Both the position numbers and the translations under genes were made by a program. A stretch of 64,000 nucleotides of DNA from Paenibacillus nuruki (lineage in GTDB: Bacteria > Bacillota > Bacilli > Paenibacillales > Paenibacillaceae): contig NZ_MDER01000070.1 in assembly GCF_001721045.1 (NCBI RefSeq), positions 154,242 to 218,241 on the forward strand, read 5' to 3'. Positions 37,641 through 48,871 of the stretch are shown in pieces. The notes under the pieces are model-generated. The model made no database searches and was not told the DNA's origin. It was given only the letters and a program-made list of their open reading frames with translations. Every line of letters starts with the position of its first letter. Position 1 is the first letter of the stretch.

Positions 37641-37659
37641 CATAACATCAAATATCATT

Positions 37660-37930
37660 TCCTGTGAATGGATAAGTAGATGGAAAAAGCGCCAGTACAG
37701 AGAGCCGGAGTAGCTGGGAACCGGTATGGTGAGCGTCATCGAATATGGTCCGGGAGGAACTGTGGTCAAGCATATTCGGTTGTATCGATATGTAAGGCTT
37801 CAGCGTGAACCAGCGTTAATGGGCAGTCTGCTAAAGACTGATAGAGTCTACTTTTGCAAAGAAGTAGAGAATTTGGGTGGTAACGCGTGAGTCTATGCTC
37901 TCGTCCCATATAGGGGCGAGGGCTTTTTTG
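37660..37930 (+). promoter_or_regulatory. T-box riboswitch upstream of metG
   Basis: The leader begins with the conserved AG-bulge region ('AGTACAGAGAGCCGG') and contains the antiterminator T-box sequence TTGGGTGGTAACGCG (37873-37887). A terminator stem (CTCTCGTCCC / GGGGCGAGGG, 37897-37930) follows and ends in a T run. The likely specifier is the ATG at 37745-37747 in 'GAATATGGTCC', which fits tRNA-Met and the downstream methionyl-tRNA synthetase. Uncharged tRNA-Met binding would favour the antiterminator and turn metG on. Confidence 0.9.
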
Positions 37931-37960
37931 CGTCCAGATATGGAAATAACATGATAGTGA

Positions 37961-40003
<2,043 letters not shown>

Positions 40004-40024
40004 ATAAGGCTTAAATGATCAGGT

Positions 40025-40073
40025 AGAGCCTTCCGTGGAACAGCATATATGGTGTACACATGGAAGGTTCTTT
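40025..40073 (+). terminator. Terminator of metG
   Basis: AGAGCCTTCCGTG pairs with CATGGAAGGTTCT, with a short T run after it. Confidence 0.65.
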
Positions 40074-40184
40074 CTATCGTTTGAACCGTGTGCAAAACTT
40101 GCCAACTCATGCGAATTAAATGTATGATTATTGAATCAATATTTGCCAAATGAATACAGTATGTAGTGAAAAAGGGGGAGCAAG

Positions 40185-40610
40185 ATGCCAACGCCCAGTA
40201 TGGAGGATTATTTAGAGCGCATTTATAAATTAATCGATCAAAAGGGATATGCGCGTGTCTCGGATATTGCAGAAGGGTTAGAAGTACATCCTTCGTCCGT
40301 TACAAAAATGATCCAAAAATTAGATAAAGATGAATATTTGATTTATGAGAAGTACCGGGGATTAGTGCTGACAAGCAAAGGGAAAAAGATGGGCAAACGT
40401 CTTGTAGAACGCCATCAATTGCTTGAAGATTTCCTGAATGTAATCGGTGTTAACCCGGATTATATATACAAAGATGTAGAAGGTATAGAGCATCATTTAA
40501 GTTGGAATTCGATTACTCAAATCGAAACATTGTTAGAATACTTCCGTCGTGATCCTTCACGTGTGGAAGCGCTACAGAATCTGCAAAAAGAGCTGATTAG
40601 CGACTCGTAA
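40185..40610 (+). CDS. mntR: Manganese-responsive regulator MntR
   Basis: 141 residues of the DtxR family, nearly identical in its core to B. subtilis MntR ('[48 protein letters not shown]' split over residues 20-70). Metal ligands Asp8, Glu11, and the 'EGIEHHLSW' cluster near 99-105 are kept. Asp8, rather than Glu, at this position is typical of manganese selectivity. It represses manganese uptake genes, none of which is in the window. It also opens the block syntenic to B. subtilis mntR-spo0A. Confidence 0.94.
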   Translation: MPTPSMEDYLERIYKLIDQKGYARVSDIAEGLEVHPSSVTKMIQKLDKDEYLIYEKYRGLVLTSKGKKMGKRLVERHQLLEDFLNVIGVNPDYIYKDVEGIEHHLSWNSITQIETLLEYFRRDPSRVEALQNLQKELISDS

Positions 40611-40614
40611 GGCA

Positions 40615-40652
40615 GGCATCTGTCGATCACTTGGCAGATGTCTTTTATTTTG
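40615..40652 (+). terminator. Terminator of mntR
   Basis: GGCATCTG pairs with CAGATGTC around a twelve-base loop, followed by a T-rich tail. Confidence 0.7.
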
Positions 40653-40726
40653 TTCGCAACTTTGGTACCCGTCAGTCGTCTAATGATATAAGCACCAAGC
40701 AACGATTTACTGGAGGTTTTAAATTT

Positions 40727-42382
40727 ATGAAAATGGTTCGTGTTATCGCTGTATTTTTAGTATTGTTGATGATTGTCCCTTCGATCAGTAGTACACTTCA
40801 TGCCGCAGATTCGGATATTAAGATCATGCTCGATGGAGAACAGATACAAGGGGATGCTGCTCCTTACATAACCAGCAAGAGCAATGTAACCATGGTTCCT
40901 TTACGTCTAGTGAGTGAAAATTTGAAAGCTAAAATTGCCTGGAATCAATCCACAAGCACAGTCACGATTACGAGTGATAAGCAAGTACTGGTACTGACTT
41001 CAGGTCAGAATACAGCAACGATTGATAACAAGTCAGTAAGCTTAGATGCTTCAGTTGAAATGAAAAACGGTCGTGTCATGGTTCCGCTACGTTTTATCGG
41101 TGAAGGTCTAGGTCTTGATGTGAATTGGGATCAAGCCAATCGTACCGTAAATTTAGCTACAAGTAGTTATCAAGGTACAGGTAGTAAAAATAACAGCAGC
41201 AAGCCTTCTACACCAGCTACTACCAATACAGGAACAACAGATAATAGTAACAGTGGCAAAGCGCCAACAAGCACTGTAGCCAAAGATGGGCTTCGTGGTG
41301 CATGGGTCTCTACCGTCTACAATCTAGATTGGCCAGCGACATCAGGTGCAACCAAGCAAAAACAAGAATTTTCAAAATTGTTAGATGATCTACAAGGGAT
41401 GGGTATCAATGCAGTATTCGTACAGGTTCGTCCTGCTGGAGATGCATTATACAAATCATCACTTATGCCATGGTCGAAATATCTTACAGGAACACAGGGG
41501 AAAGATCCGGGTTATGATCCTGTAGAATATATGGTTGCTGAAGCTCATAAGCGTGGGATGGAGTTCCATGCATGGTTTAACCCGTTCCGTGCTACAACAG
41601 ATGCTAACACCAGTAAGCTTGCAAGCAACAATGTAGTATTGAAGCATCCTGATTGGGTGATTAAGTTCGATAATAAATATTATCTCAATCCGGGGATTCC
41701 AGCTGCACGTCAATCAGTCATTGATACCGTGATGGAAGTCGTCAACAACTACGATATCGACGGTGTACATTTAGATGACTATTTCTATCCATATTCAGAG
41801 ACAGCTTCTAACAAATTCGGTGATGACAGCACCTATGCTAGTTATAACAGCGGTAAATTCAAAACCAAAGCGGATTGGCGTCGTGGAAACATTAATAGCT
41901 TTGTGCAACAGCTCAACACATCGATTCATAATTCCAAACCTGCTGTGAAATTCGGAATCAGTCCTTTTGGTGTATGGCGTAACAAATCATCTGATATCAC
42001 AGGATCAGATACTAAAGCAGGTGTAACTGCTTATGACACTACCTATGCAGATACACGCACATGGATCAAAAATGGTTGGATCGATTATATCGCTCCGCAA
42101 GTCTATTGGAGTATGACACTTCCTGTAGCTCGTTATGATAAAGTGGTAGACTGGTGGGCAAATGAAACTAAAAATACAGGTGTAGATCTGTATATCGGTC
42201 ATGCTCTTTACAAAATCAGCACTCCTGAAATTGGCTGGAGCAGTTCTAACGAGATCATCAACCAGCTCAAATACAACGAGAAATACAGCAATATCAAAGG
42301 TAGTATCTTCTTTAGCGCTAAAGATTTGAAAAAGAATCCACAAGGTGTATTAGCCAAATTACGTTCATACTGGGGATTGTAA
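40727..42382 (+). CDS. Secreted stalk-domain GHL10 family hydrolase (YngK/DigH-like)
   Basis: 551 residues from the ATG behind GGAGG; the open frame reaches 96 bases further upstream. Signal peptide about 1-26 (VFLVLLMIVPSISSTLHA-A). Residues about 30-150 form a stalk domain with two repeats of 'MVPLRLVSENL / MVPLRFIGEGLG'. A Ser/Thr/Asn-rich linker lies near 155-190. Residues about 195-550 are the DUF187/GHL10 barrel ('LRGAWVSTVYNLDWPAT', 'VFVQVRPAGDALY', 'FHAWFNPFR', 'DGVHLDDYFYP'). Relatives include E. coli DigH, which cleaves denuded peptidoglycan; that activity is likely but not certain here. Confidence 0.87.
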   Translation: MKMVRVIAVFLVLLMIVPSISSTLHAADSDIKIMLDGEQIQGDAAPYITSKSNVTMVPLRLVSENLKAKIAWNQSTSTVTITSDKQVLVLTSGQNTATIDNKSVSLDASVEMKNGRVMVPLRFIGEGLGLDVNWDQANRTVNLATSSYQGTGSKNNSSKPSTPATTNTGTTDNSNSGKAPTSTVAKDGLRGAWVSTVYNLDWPATSGATKQKQEFSKLLDDLQGMGINAVFVQVRPAGDALYKSSLMPWSKYLTGTQGKDPGYDPVEYMVAEAHKRGMEFHAWFNPFRATTDANTSKLASNNVVLKHPDWVIKFDNKYYLNPGIPAARQSVIDTVMEVVNNYDIDGVHLDDYFYPYSETASNKFGDDSTYASYNSGKFKTKADWRRGNINSFVQQLNTSIHNSKPAVKFGISPFGVWRNKSSDITGSDTKAGVTAYDTTYADTRTWIKNGWIDYIAPQVYWSMTLPVARYDKVVDWWANETKNTGVDLYIGHALYKISTPEIGWSSSNEIINQLKYNEKYSNIKGSIFFSAKDLKKNPQGVLAKLRSYWGL

Positions 42383-42397
42383 AATAGCACAAAAGTA

Positions 42398-42449
42398 GAA
42401 AAAGAGATTTCATCAGCCATTACAATAGGCGATGGAATCTCTTTTTTTT
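42398..42449 (+). terminator. Terminator of the GHL10 gene
   Basis: AAAAAGAGATTTCATC pairs with GATGGAATCTCTTTTT and continues as a T run. Confidence 0.88.
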
Positions 42450-42513
42450 GATTGGAAAAGAAATATTGATAAATTAGAACATTAAAATCTGAGAGCATTA
42501 TAGTCAGACAGCA

Positions 42514-42566
42514 AAGAAAAAGCATGATCTGTTCCTCTGTGAGAAGGAAAAATCATGCTTTTTCTT
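42514..42566. terminator. Long inverted repeat, probable terminator of the convergent pair
   Basis: AAGAAAAAGCATGAT (42514-42528) and ATCATGCTTTTTCTT (42552-42566) are perfect 15-base arms around a 23-base loop, between the convergent genes ending at 42382 and 42633. T-rich on both sides, so it can terminate in either direction. Confidence 0.7.
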
Positions 42567-42632
42567 GATAGATATAATCAGCTTTATTGCAACAAGGGCT
42601 ATACAGAACTGATCTACATTCTATTTATTAAT

Positions 42633-43019
42633 TTAATGAAATTTAGGTGCTTCATCGTCGTCTTTACCTTTGTTACCTTGAATAACTTGAAAAGGATAAT
42701 TCTTTTTGGGCTTCGATTGATGACTATTCGATGGTCTAGCAGAAGTGGTTTTGTAATTGTTTTTTTGCGAGCCGTTCATCTTGGCCATGGTACGTGCAGA
42801 AGGTTTGACTTTAGGTCCTTGATAACCTCGACCAGACATACCAGAAGCTGAACGCATTACCAAAAATAAAACGACAATCAAGATGATCGGTACAATGAGA
42901 TTCGCCCAATTGTACGTTGCAGGAGAAGCCACCATTTGGAATATTTCAAGAAACAGCCCGACCGCACCTAGCAGAATAGCAACTCCAAATACAATCAGTT
43001 GAACAGGTGATTTTCTCAT
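42633..43019 (-). CDS. Small two-helix membrane protein next to yqhQ
   Basis: 128 residues. Two hydrophobic segments (about 7-30 and 38-57) are followed by a basic, Ser/Asn/Lys-rich cytoplasmic tail to an acidic-histidine end (DDDEAPKFH). The gene lies seven bases after yqhQ on the same strand, in the position of B. subtilis yqhP, another small membrane protein, but I cannot confirm homology. Function unknown. Confidence 0.75.
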   Translation of the reverse strand: MRKSPVQLIVFGVAILLGAVGLFLEIFQMVASPATYNWANLIVPIILIVVLFLVMRSASGMSGRGYQGPKVKPSARTMAKMNGSQKNNYKTTSARPSNSHQSKPKKNYPFQVIQGNKGKDDDEAPKFH

Positions 43020-43026
43020 TTTATTA

Positions 43027-44019
43027 TCATCCTTTCACAGGGTCAGGAGAAGCAGTAGTCACTGCCGAACGCACATGTTGTTGTTCAAGCGCAGCGTCTA
43101 ATTCACGCATACGGTTAAATGAAGCAATTGAAACTTCGATCTGATCCAGTGTCGGTTCTTTGGTCGTTAACAATTGTAACCATAACCCCGGATATCCCAA
43201 ATACCGTAGAACCGGTACTTCACGTAAGCTATTCGTAAATTTCAAAAATTCAAACGAAACTCCGATAACGACAGGCAACAAAACGATACGCTGTATAATC
43301 CGCTCAGTGAGGCTATCCCAACTGAACAGTGCGTAGATAATGACTCCGATAATAACGGTTAATATAATAAAACTGCTTCCACAGCGATAATGTAGACGAC
43401 TATATTTTTGTACATTTTCAGGGGTTAACTCTTCGCCGTGTTCATAAGCTGTAATGACTTTATGTTCAGCACCATGATACTGAAAGAGTCGCTTAATCAT
43501 CGGTGTCTGTGAGATCGCCCAGAGATAGATTAAGAGCAAAATAATTTTGATGACACCTTCAAGTAAGGTATGCAGTGCATGATTATCGAAGGCTCTACCA
43601 AATAATAAACTTTCTACAAATACGGGAACGAGTGTGAATACAAGCTTACCTACAATGAGTGAAAGGATACCCACTACTGCAACACCAAGCATCATACTAA
43701 GACTCATTTTGGATTCTTCTTTTTGCTTCTGTTCTGCATATTCTTCAGGGCTCATCTGATCTTCTGAATACGCATCGGCTGCATAATTGAGATGTTTAGA
43801 ACCTTTGGCACTTGAATCAATCAAACTTATAATTCCTCGCAACAATGGAATGCGGCGTAATGTTTTGACCCATGACTTATCTTGTCTAGGTACTTCTAAA
43901 AAGGTGATTTCACCATCTTTACGTCTTACAGCTGTCACATTCACATTTTTTCCGCCGAACATAACGCCTTCTATTACTGCTTGGCCGCCATAGCTCGGAG
44001 GAGCAGATTGTTTTGACAA
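43027..44019 (-). CDS. yqhQ: YqhQ, DUF1385 membrane protein
   Basis: 330 residues. The family signature 'PSYGGQAVIEGVMFGG' is at the N-terminus, with 'GAEHKVITAYEHGEELT' and 'RLHYRCGSSFIILTVII' in the middle and 'YPGLWLQLLTTKEP' near the C-terminus. About four membrane helices. The family is conserved in Bacillota at this locus; the biochemical role is not known. Confidence 0.92.
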   Translation of the reverse strand: MSKQSAPPSYGGQAVIEGVMFGGKNVNVTAVRRKDGEITFLEVPRQDKSWVKTLRRIPLLRGIISLIDSSAKGSKHLNYAADAYSEDQMSPEEYAEQKQKEESKMSLSMMLGVAVVGILSLIVGKLVFTLVPVFVESLLFGRAFDNHALHTLLEGVIKIILLLIYLWAISQTPMIKRLFQYHGAEHKVITAYEHGEELTPENVQKYSRLHYRCGSSFIILTVIIGVIIYALFSWDSLTERIIQRIVLLPVVIGVSFEFLKFTNSLREVPVLRYLGYPGLWLQLLTTKEPTLDQIEVSIASFNRMRELDAALEQQHVRSAVTTASPDPVKG

Positions 44020-44343
44020 GTACAGTCACCCTTCCGTAGTTCGACATTACCGTTATTTACGAAATGCCTGATCAAGCTTATCTATTGATCTATAATTGCT
44101 AGAAATAAGCCTATCCTTTAATTGTAGCGGATTTGGCTGATTTTTACCAGAATACGCTATCAGCAAGCTAGATAGAATAGATAAGATATTCTACTGCCTA
44201 TTCTCAAAATTGCAATTGGTATGGTAAAATAATTTTTGGCTATTTCTCATTTTACATTTGTCCAAAATGATCACAATACGAGGATACACAGAACCAAGCA
44301 GATATCGTGTTTTATTCTAAAATGCTGAAGGGGAGAGATGTAA
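44020..44343 (+). other. Intergenic region between yqhQ and papP
   Basis: This 324-base gap separates divergent genes. On the plus strand an extended -10 (TGG followed by TAAAAT, 44222-44230) lacks a good -35. No hairpin or operator stands out. In B. subtilis yqhR and aroQ lie between yqhQ and papP; neither is present here. Confidence 0.4.
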
Positions 44344-45420
44344 TTGAGTACACAACGTTTAAATAAGTTACGTCAAGCGATGCAAGAACAACAGTTAGAA
44401 GCCTTACTAATTACAAGTAGTGTAAACCGCAGATATTTGACAGGGTTTACAGGTTCGGCAGGTTATGTGCTTGTCACTGCGCAAGAAGCTTACTTATTGA
44501 CTGATTTCCGTTATATGACTCAAGCGCCAGAACAAGCTACTGCTTTTTCAGTGGTAGAACATTCTGCAAATGTAGTCGATACGATGAAAGAATTGTTGGC
44601 TAAAGGCAATATCAGCAAACTTGGATTTGAACAAGATTTGGTGCCTTATAGCAGATACGCAATGTACAGCAAGCATTTAGCACCTGTTGAGCTAGTTCCT
44701 GTATCTGGCATCATGGAAGAAATTCGTAATTTCAAAGATGCTGAAGAGATTGCAATTATTGAGAAAGCAACCGATATTGCAGATCGTACATTCAGTCATA
44801 TTTTGAACTACATCAAGCCAGGGGTAACCGAGCAAGAGATCGAACTCGAAATGGAATCCTTTATGCGCCGTCTAGGAGCTACAGGCACTTCATTTGAAAC
44901 GATTGTTGCGTCGGGTGAACGTTCTGCTTTACCTCATGGTGTAGCCAGTGAAAAAGTTATCGGGGCAAATGAATTTGTCACTTTGGACTTTGGTGCGATT
45001 TATCAAGGATATGTATCGGATCTTACACGTACTGTTTTTGTAGGTACACCGACAGATGAGCATCGCAAAATTTACAATATTGTACTGGAAGCACAGCTGA
45101 ATACGCTTAAGCACCTAAAACCGGGTATGAGCGGTAGAGATGCAGATGCACTAGCGCGTGATGTGATTGCTTCTCATGGTTATGGTGACGCATTTGGACA
45201 TAGTACAGGTCATGGTATCGGTATGGAAGTACATGAAGAACCTCGCCTTTCTAAAATGAGCGATACGGTATTATCTCCAGGTATGGTGGTAACTGTAGAA
45301 CCGGGAATTTATATTCCAGGCTTCGGTGGAGTACGGATTGAAGATGATGTGTTGATAACAGAAGACGGTATTCGTGTGTTAACGCATTCGACCAAAGAAT
45401 TTACGATTTTACCGGTATAA
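44344..45420 (+). CDS. papP: Xaa-Pro aminopeptidase (PapP/YqhT-like)
   Basis: 358 residues. TTG start behind AGGGGAGAG. N-terminal creatinase domain 1-125, C-terminal pita-bread catalytic domain 130-358. The five metal ligands are present in 'TLDFGA', 'VSDLTRTVF', 'GHGIGMEVHE', 'VEPGIYIPG' and 'IEDDVLI'. It removes the N-terminal residue before proline and uses two metal ions. Gene order papP-efp is the same as in B. subtilis; EF-P acts on polyproline translation, so the pair links synthesis and turnover of proline-containing peptides. Confidence 0.93.
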   Translation: MSTQRLNKLRQAMQEQQLEALLITSSVNRRYLTGFTGSAGYVLVTAQEAYLLTDFRYMTQAPEQATAFSVVEHSANVVDTMKELLAKGNISKLGFEQDLVPYSRYAMYSKHLAPVELVPVSGIMEEIRNFKDAEEIAIIEKATDIADRTFSHILNYIKPGVTEQEIELEMESFMRRLGATGTSFETIVASGERSALPHGVASEKVIGANEFVTLDFGAIYQGYVSDLTRTVFVGTPTDEHRKIYNIVLEAQLNTLKHLKPGMSGRDADALARDVIASHGYGDAFGHSTGHGIGMEVHEEPRLSKMSDTVLSPGMVVTVEPGIYIPGFGGVRIEDDVLITEDGIRVLTHSTKEFTILPV

Positions 45421-45582
45421 CGAAAAGTTTATCCTGTTATGCAGGATGATGACTATCATTTGCCGAATAAAATACCTGTATATGATGATATAGTATCCGA
45501 TTGATATGGGGTATAGTACAATATATAGGCTTCATAGAATTATGCAAGAGACCAGCTTTACCACATCTGAGGAGGCGTTATT

Positions 45583-46140
45583 TTGATTTCAGTAAATGAT
45601 TTTAAAACAGGTTTGACCGTAGAAGTAGAAGGAAATATTTATTCCGTTTTGGAATTCCAACACGTAAAACCGGGTAAAGGCGCAGCATTCGTGCGTTCTA
45701 AATTGAGAAACTTGCGTAACGGTAACGTAGTAGAACGTACTTTCCGTGCAGGTGAAACCATCGCTCGTGCTCAAATCGAAAACCGTGGCGTTCAATATTT
45801 GTATGCAAGTGGTGACGAGCATGCATTTATGGACAACGAAACATACGATCAATTCGAATTGAACTCCAAACAATTGGAATGGGAATTGAAATTCTTGAAA
45901 GAAAACATGACCGTTAACATCGTTAGCTATCAAGGTGAAATTCTTGGAATTAACTTGCCAACAAGCGTAGAGTTGGCTGTTACAGAAACAGAGCCAGGAA
46001 TCAAAGGTAACACTGCAACAGGCGCAACTAAAAATGCAAAATTGGAAACAGGACACACGGTTCAAGTGCCTATGTTTATCAACGAAGGTGACGTTCTAAT
46101 CATCGATACTCGTGAAGGTAAATACGTTTCTCGCGCATAG
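45583..46140 (+). CDS. efp: Elongation factor P
   Basis: 185 residues. TTG start behind GAGGAGG. Domains KOW-like (1-65), OB (66-125) and C-terminal OB (130-185). The tip of the first domain is '[18 protein letters not shown]', with Lys32 the position modified in many bacteria. It rescues ribosomes stalled on proline runs. Followed directly by a terminator, after which the spoIIIA operon would be expected but is missing. Confidence 0.97.
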   Translation: MISVNDFKTGLTVEVEGNIYSVLEFQHVKPGKGAAFVRSKLRNLRNGNVVERTFRAGETIARAQIENRGVQYLYASGDEHAFMDNETYDQFELNSKQLEWELKFLKENMTVNIVSYQGEILGINLPTSVELAVTETEPGIKGNTATGATKNAKLETGHTVQVPMFINEGDVLIIDTREGKYVSRA

Positions 46141-46163
46141 AACTTATTATTGTACAAGTGAAA

Positions 46164-46199
46164 GAATGAGTGGCTTTGATGCCTGCTCATTCTTTTTTT
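46164..46199 (+). terminator. Terminator of efp
   Basis: GAATGAG pairs with CTCATTC, with inner GGC / GCC, followed by seven Ts. Confidence 0.85.
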
Positions 46200-46228
46200 A
46201 GAATCAAATTACGATAAGGAGTGCCTAT

Positions 46229-46756
46229 ATGGACAATTTTGAAGTCGTTTTTGATATACATATTTCCTATATAGATCAACTATTACAACAGGAGCTAGAC
46301 CTCACGTCAGCCGATATAAAATCTTCTCATTTTTATGATCAAGCTAAAGCGAAAGATATAGAATGGTACGATATTAATTCGTTCTCAACCTTTTTATTAC
46401 GTGCAGGTACAGGAACTATATTGTTTAAAGCCATTGAACTAGGTACAGAATTAAAAGAAGTATTAACTGTTATTTCATCAGATGGAGAATATATTACGAT
46501 GGAATTTAATTTTAGAGATACACAGTTGATGTATGAGGGTGTATTAGACTCGAAGAAGTGCTTACATATGCTTACCTACTTCCAAAAATGGATAGAACCA
46601 TATCACATAAACGCTATCACATTTGGACATGAACCTGCTACAGATAAGGATATGTGCTTGATTGAGATCACAGAACATACTGTTCTATCGCAATCGATTA
46701 TGGATCAATGGAGAATGAATAGACAGCATATAAAGCAGAATAATAATCTGTTATAG
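46229..46756 (+). CDS. Hypothetical protein at the spoIIIA position
   Basis: 175 residues, not recognised. Soluble, mixed alpha/beta by composition, with no signal peptide or membrane segment. It has a good AAGGAG ribosome site and ATG start. Base composition is more AT-rich than efp and accBC on either side, and codon use differs (many TTA, ATA, AAT), which suggests a later arrival. It lies in the interval that holds spoIIIAA-AH in B. subtilis. Confidence 0.68.
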   Translation: MDNFEVVFDIHISYIDQLLQQELDLTSADIKSSHFYDQAKAKDIEWYDINSFSTFLLRAGTGTILFKAIELGTELKEVLTVISSDGEYITMEFNFRDTQLMYEGVLDSKKCLHMLTYFQKWIEPYHINAITFGHEPATDKDMCLIEITEHTVLSQSIMDQWRMNRQHIKQNNNLL

Positions 46757-46919
46757 CTTTTTTAATTTACGGGTAGTACTTAACGCGTTCTCGTATTATA
46801 CTGTTAAAGACTAAGCATGTTCATGCATTATTATGTATGAAACGCCTAAATACGCTGTTCAATCCGGGTAGAATATGGAAGAGATAACATACCCGTATCA
46901 TGTAGGGAGTGAAGAGGTC

Positions 46920-48173
46920 TTGGCTTTGTATGTTATGAAATTCGGTGGTAGTTCCGTTGGGGATACCGAGCGCATGCAACGTGTAGCAAAGCGCATTGTT
47001 GAGAAGCAAGATGAAGGGCACGACTGTGTAGTAGTTGTTTCAGCGATGGGAGATACAACAGATGATTTGATTGATCAGGCACGTCTGCTCAATCCGAATC
47101 CACCTGCTCGTGAAATGGATATGTTGATGACAACAGGTGAGCAGATTTCGATGGCGATGTTATCGATGGCGATTCAGCATCTAGGTCGAGAAGCAGTATC
47201 TTTCACCGGCTGGCAAGCAGGTTTTGAGACAGAAGCAGAACATGGTAAGGCACGCATTCGGAATATTCAGCCTGAACGTGTACTGAAGGCAATCGGCGCA
47301 GGTAAGATCGTGATCGTTGCTGGATTCCAAGGTATTACAGCCGAAGGCGAGATTACAACATTTGGACGTGGAGGTTCGGATACGACAGCTGTTGCATTGG
47401 CAGCTGCAATCCATGCCGATACTTGCGAGATTTATACCGATGTCGATGGAATTTATTCTACCGATCCACGGATTGTCAAATGTGCTCGCAAACTAGAAGA
47501 AATATCTTATGACGAAATGCTAGAACTGGCAAATCTAGGTGCGGCGGTACTTCATCCGCGTGCTGTAGAATATGCGAAGCATAACAATGTACGACTCGTT
47601 GTGCGCTCTAGCTTTAACTATAATGAAGGAACCGTTGTGAAGGAGGAGACAACTATGGAACAGGGAGCAGTCGTCAACGGCATTGCTTATGATAAAAATG
47701 TAGCACGTCTTACAATCCGTGGTGTTGCTGATCTACCGGGAGTACTTGCAAAAATGTTCGGAGAACTAGCAACGGCCAAGATCGATGTCGATCTGATCGT
47801 ACAGAGCGGTGTGTTAGATGGCAAAGCAGACTTTTCCTATACCGTGAGTCTGGCGGATCGTGAACGTGCGCTTGCTGTGATGGAAAGCTTACGTAGCGAA
47901 CTTCCTTTCAGTGAAGTCACTTCTGAAATTGATCTAGTTAAAGTATCGATCGTGGGTGCAGGAATGGTAAGTCACCCGGGTGTAGCGGCGCAAATGTTCG
48001 CTGCCATCTCTGCACAAGGTGTAAGTATCAAGATGGTAAGTACATCTGAGATCAAAGTATCCTGTGTCATCGAAGCCAGTCGCTTGCAAGATGTCGTGGC
48101 TGCACTTCATACAGCATACGGTCTGGATACCGAAGAACAAGCATTTGTAGGCGGGCCTCAAGATCGTCGTTAA
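46920..48173 (+). CDS. lysC: Aspartate kinase
   Basis: 417 residues from a TTG behind AGGGAGTGA, giving the usual 'MALYVMKFGGSSVGD' start; the frame is open further upstream. The kinase domain (1-250) has 'KFGGSSV', 'FGRGGSDTTA' and 'YTDVDGIYSTDPR'. Two C-terminal ACT domains (about 265-400) bind the feedback amino acid. It phosphorylates aspartate, the first step to lysine, threonine and methionine. No lysine riboswitch is seen before it. Its place between efp and accB is not that of B. subtilis. Confidence 0.95.
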   Translation: MALYVMKFGGSSVGDTERMQRVAKRIVEKQDEGHDCVVVVSAMGDTTDDLIDQARLLNPNPPAREMDMLMTTGEQISMAMLSMAIQHLGREAVSFTGWQAGFETEAEHGKARIRNIQPERVLKAIGAGKIVIVAGFQGITAEGEITTFGRGGSDTTAVALAAAIHADTCEIYTDVDGIYSTDPRIVKCARKLEEISYDEMLELANLGAAVLHPRAVEYAKHNNVRLVVRSSFNYNEGTVVKEETTMEQGAVVNGIAYDKNVARLTIRGVADLPGVLAKMFGELATAKIDVDLIVQSGVLDGKADFSYTVSLADRERALAVMESLRSELPFSEVTSEIDLVKVSIVGAGMVSHPGVAAQMFAAISAQGVSIKMVSTSEIKVSCVIEASRLQDVVAALHTAYGLDTEEQAFVGGPQDRR

Positions 48174-48182
48174 TCGTATATC

Positions 48183-48229
48183 AAAAGGGCAGAAACATTC
48201 GAAAAGAAAGAGTGTTTCTGCCCTTTTTT
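48183..48229 (+). terminator. Terminator of lysC
   Basis: AAGGGCAGAAACA pairs with TGTTTCTGCCCTT, ending in six Ts. Confidence 0.9.
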
Positions 48230-48351
48230 GCGAGAAGCTATCGCGCCGAATAAAACGAATTTTGAAAACGGCTAGGATGTGCTATAATACATAGCGTTAT
48301 GTGTAACTTTCCGTGTACAACGGGCGATGAAGCCAAAGGAGTGAAAAATAG

Positions 48352-48828
48352 ATGTTTAACTTAAATGAAATTAAAGAATTGATTCAATTGGTAGACGAGA
48401 CATCTGTACAAGAAGTAGAAATCGAAAATGAAGGATCACGTCTAGTGATTCGCAAACCAAGCAAAGCTGAAACGGTATATGTACAGCAAGCGACAACTGC
48501 ACCTGCTGCAACATCTCAAGTCGTGCAAGCGCCAGTTAATGCACCTACTACAACTTCTGCACCAACGACTCCGGAAGTAGACCCTTCTCTACATACGATT
48601 GTATCGCCTATGGTTGGAACGTTCTATCGTTCTTCTTCACCAGAAGCGGCTCCTTTTGTAAGTACGGGTGATAAAGTCAACGATAAATCCACTGTATGTA
48701 TTATCGAAGCGATGAAGCTGATGAATGAGCTTGAAGCAGAGACAAACGGAACAATCGTAGAGATTTTGGCAGAAAATGGACAACTTGTTGAATACGGACA
48801 GCCATTATTTTTAGTAAAACCGGAATAA
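48352..48828 (+). CDS. accB: Biotin carboxyl carrier protein of acetyl-CoA carboxylase
   Basis: 158 residues. An N-terminal helix region, a Thr/Pro/Ala-rich flexible linker (about 45-78), and a C-terminal biotinyl domain with '[15 protein letters not shown]', the biotinylated Lys122. Partner of accC, which starts 43 bases downstream. With AccC and the AccAD transferase it makes malonyl-CoA for fatty acids. Confidence 0.97.
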   Translation: MFNLNEIKELIQLVDETSVQEVEIENEGSRLVIRKPSKAETVYVQQATTAPAATSQVVQAPVNAPTTTSAPTTPEVDPSLHTIVSPMVGTFYRSSSPEAAPFVSTGDKVNDKSTVCIIEAMKLMNELEAETNGTIVEILAENGQLVEYGQPLFLVKPE

Positions 48829-48871
48829 GCAAGGCACTGCTTTTGCCAAATCCCGGAGGAGGAAACGTAAA

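Noticed and set aside
45589..46065. 158-codon frame antisense to efp
   Set aside because: It lies fully inside the certain efp gene, its protein is Cys/Phe/Val-rich without motifs, and it has no ribosome site.
46757..46919. Lysine riboswitch before lysC
   Set aside because: The 163-base gap is too short and lacks the conserved L-box junctions and a terminator stem.
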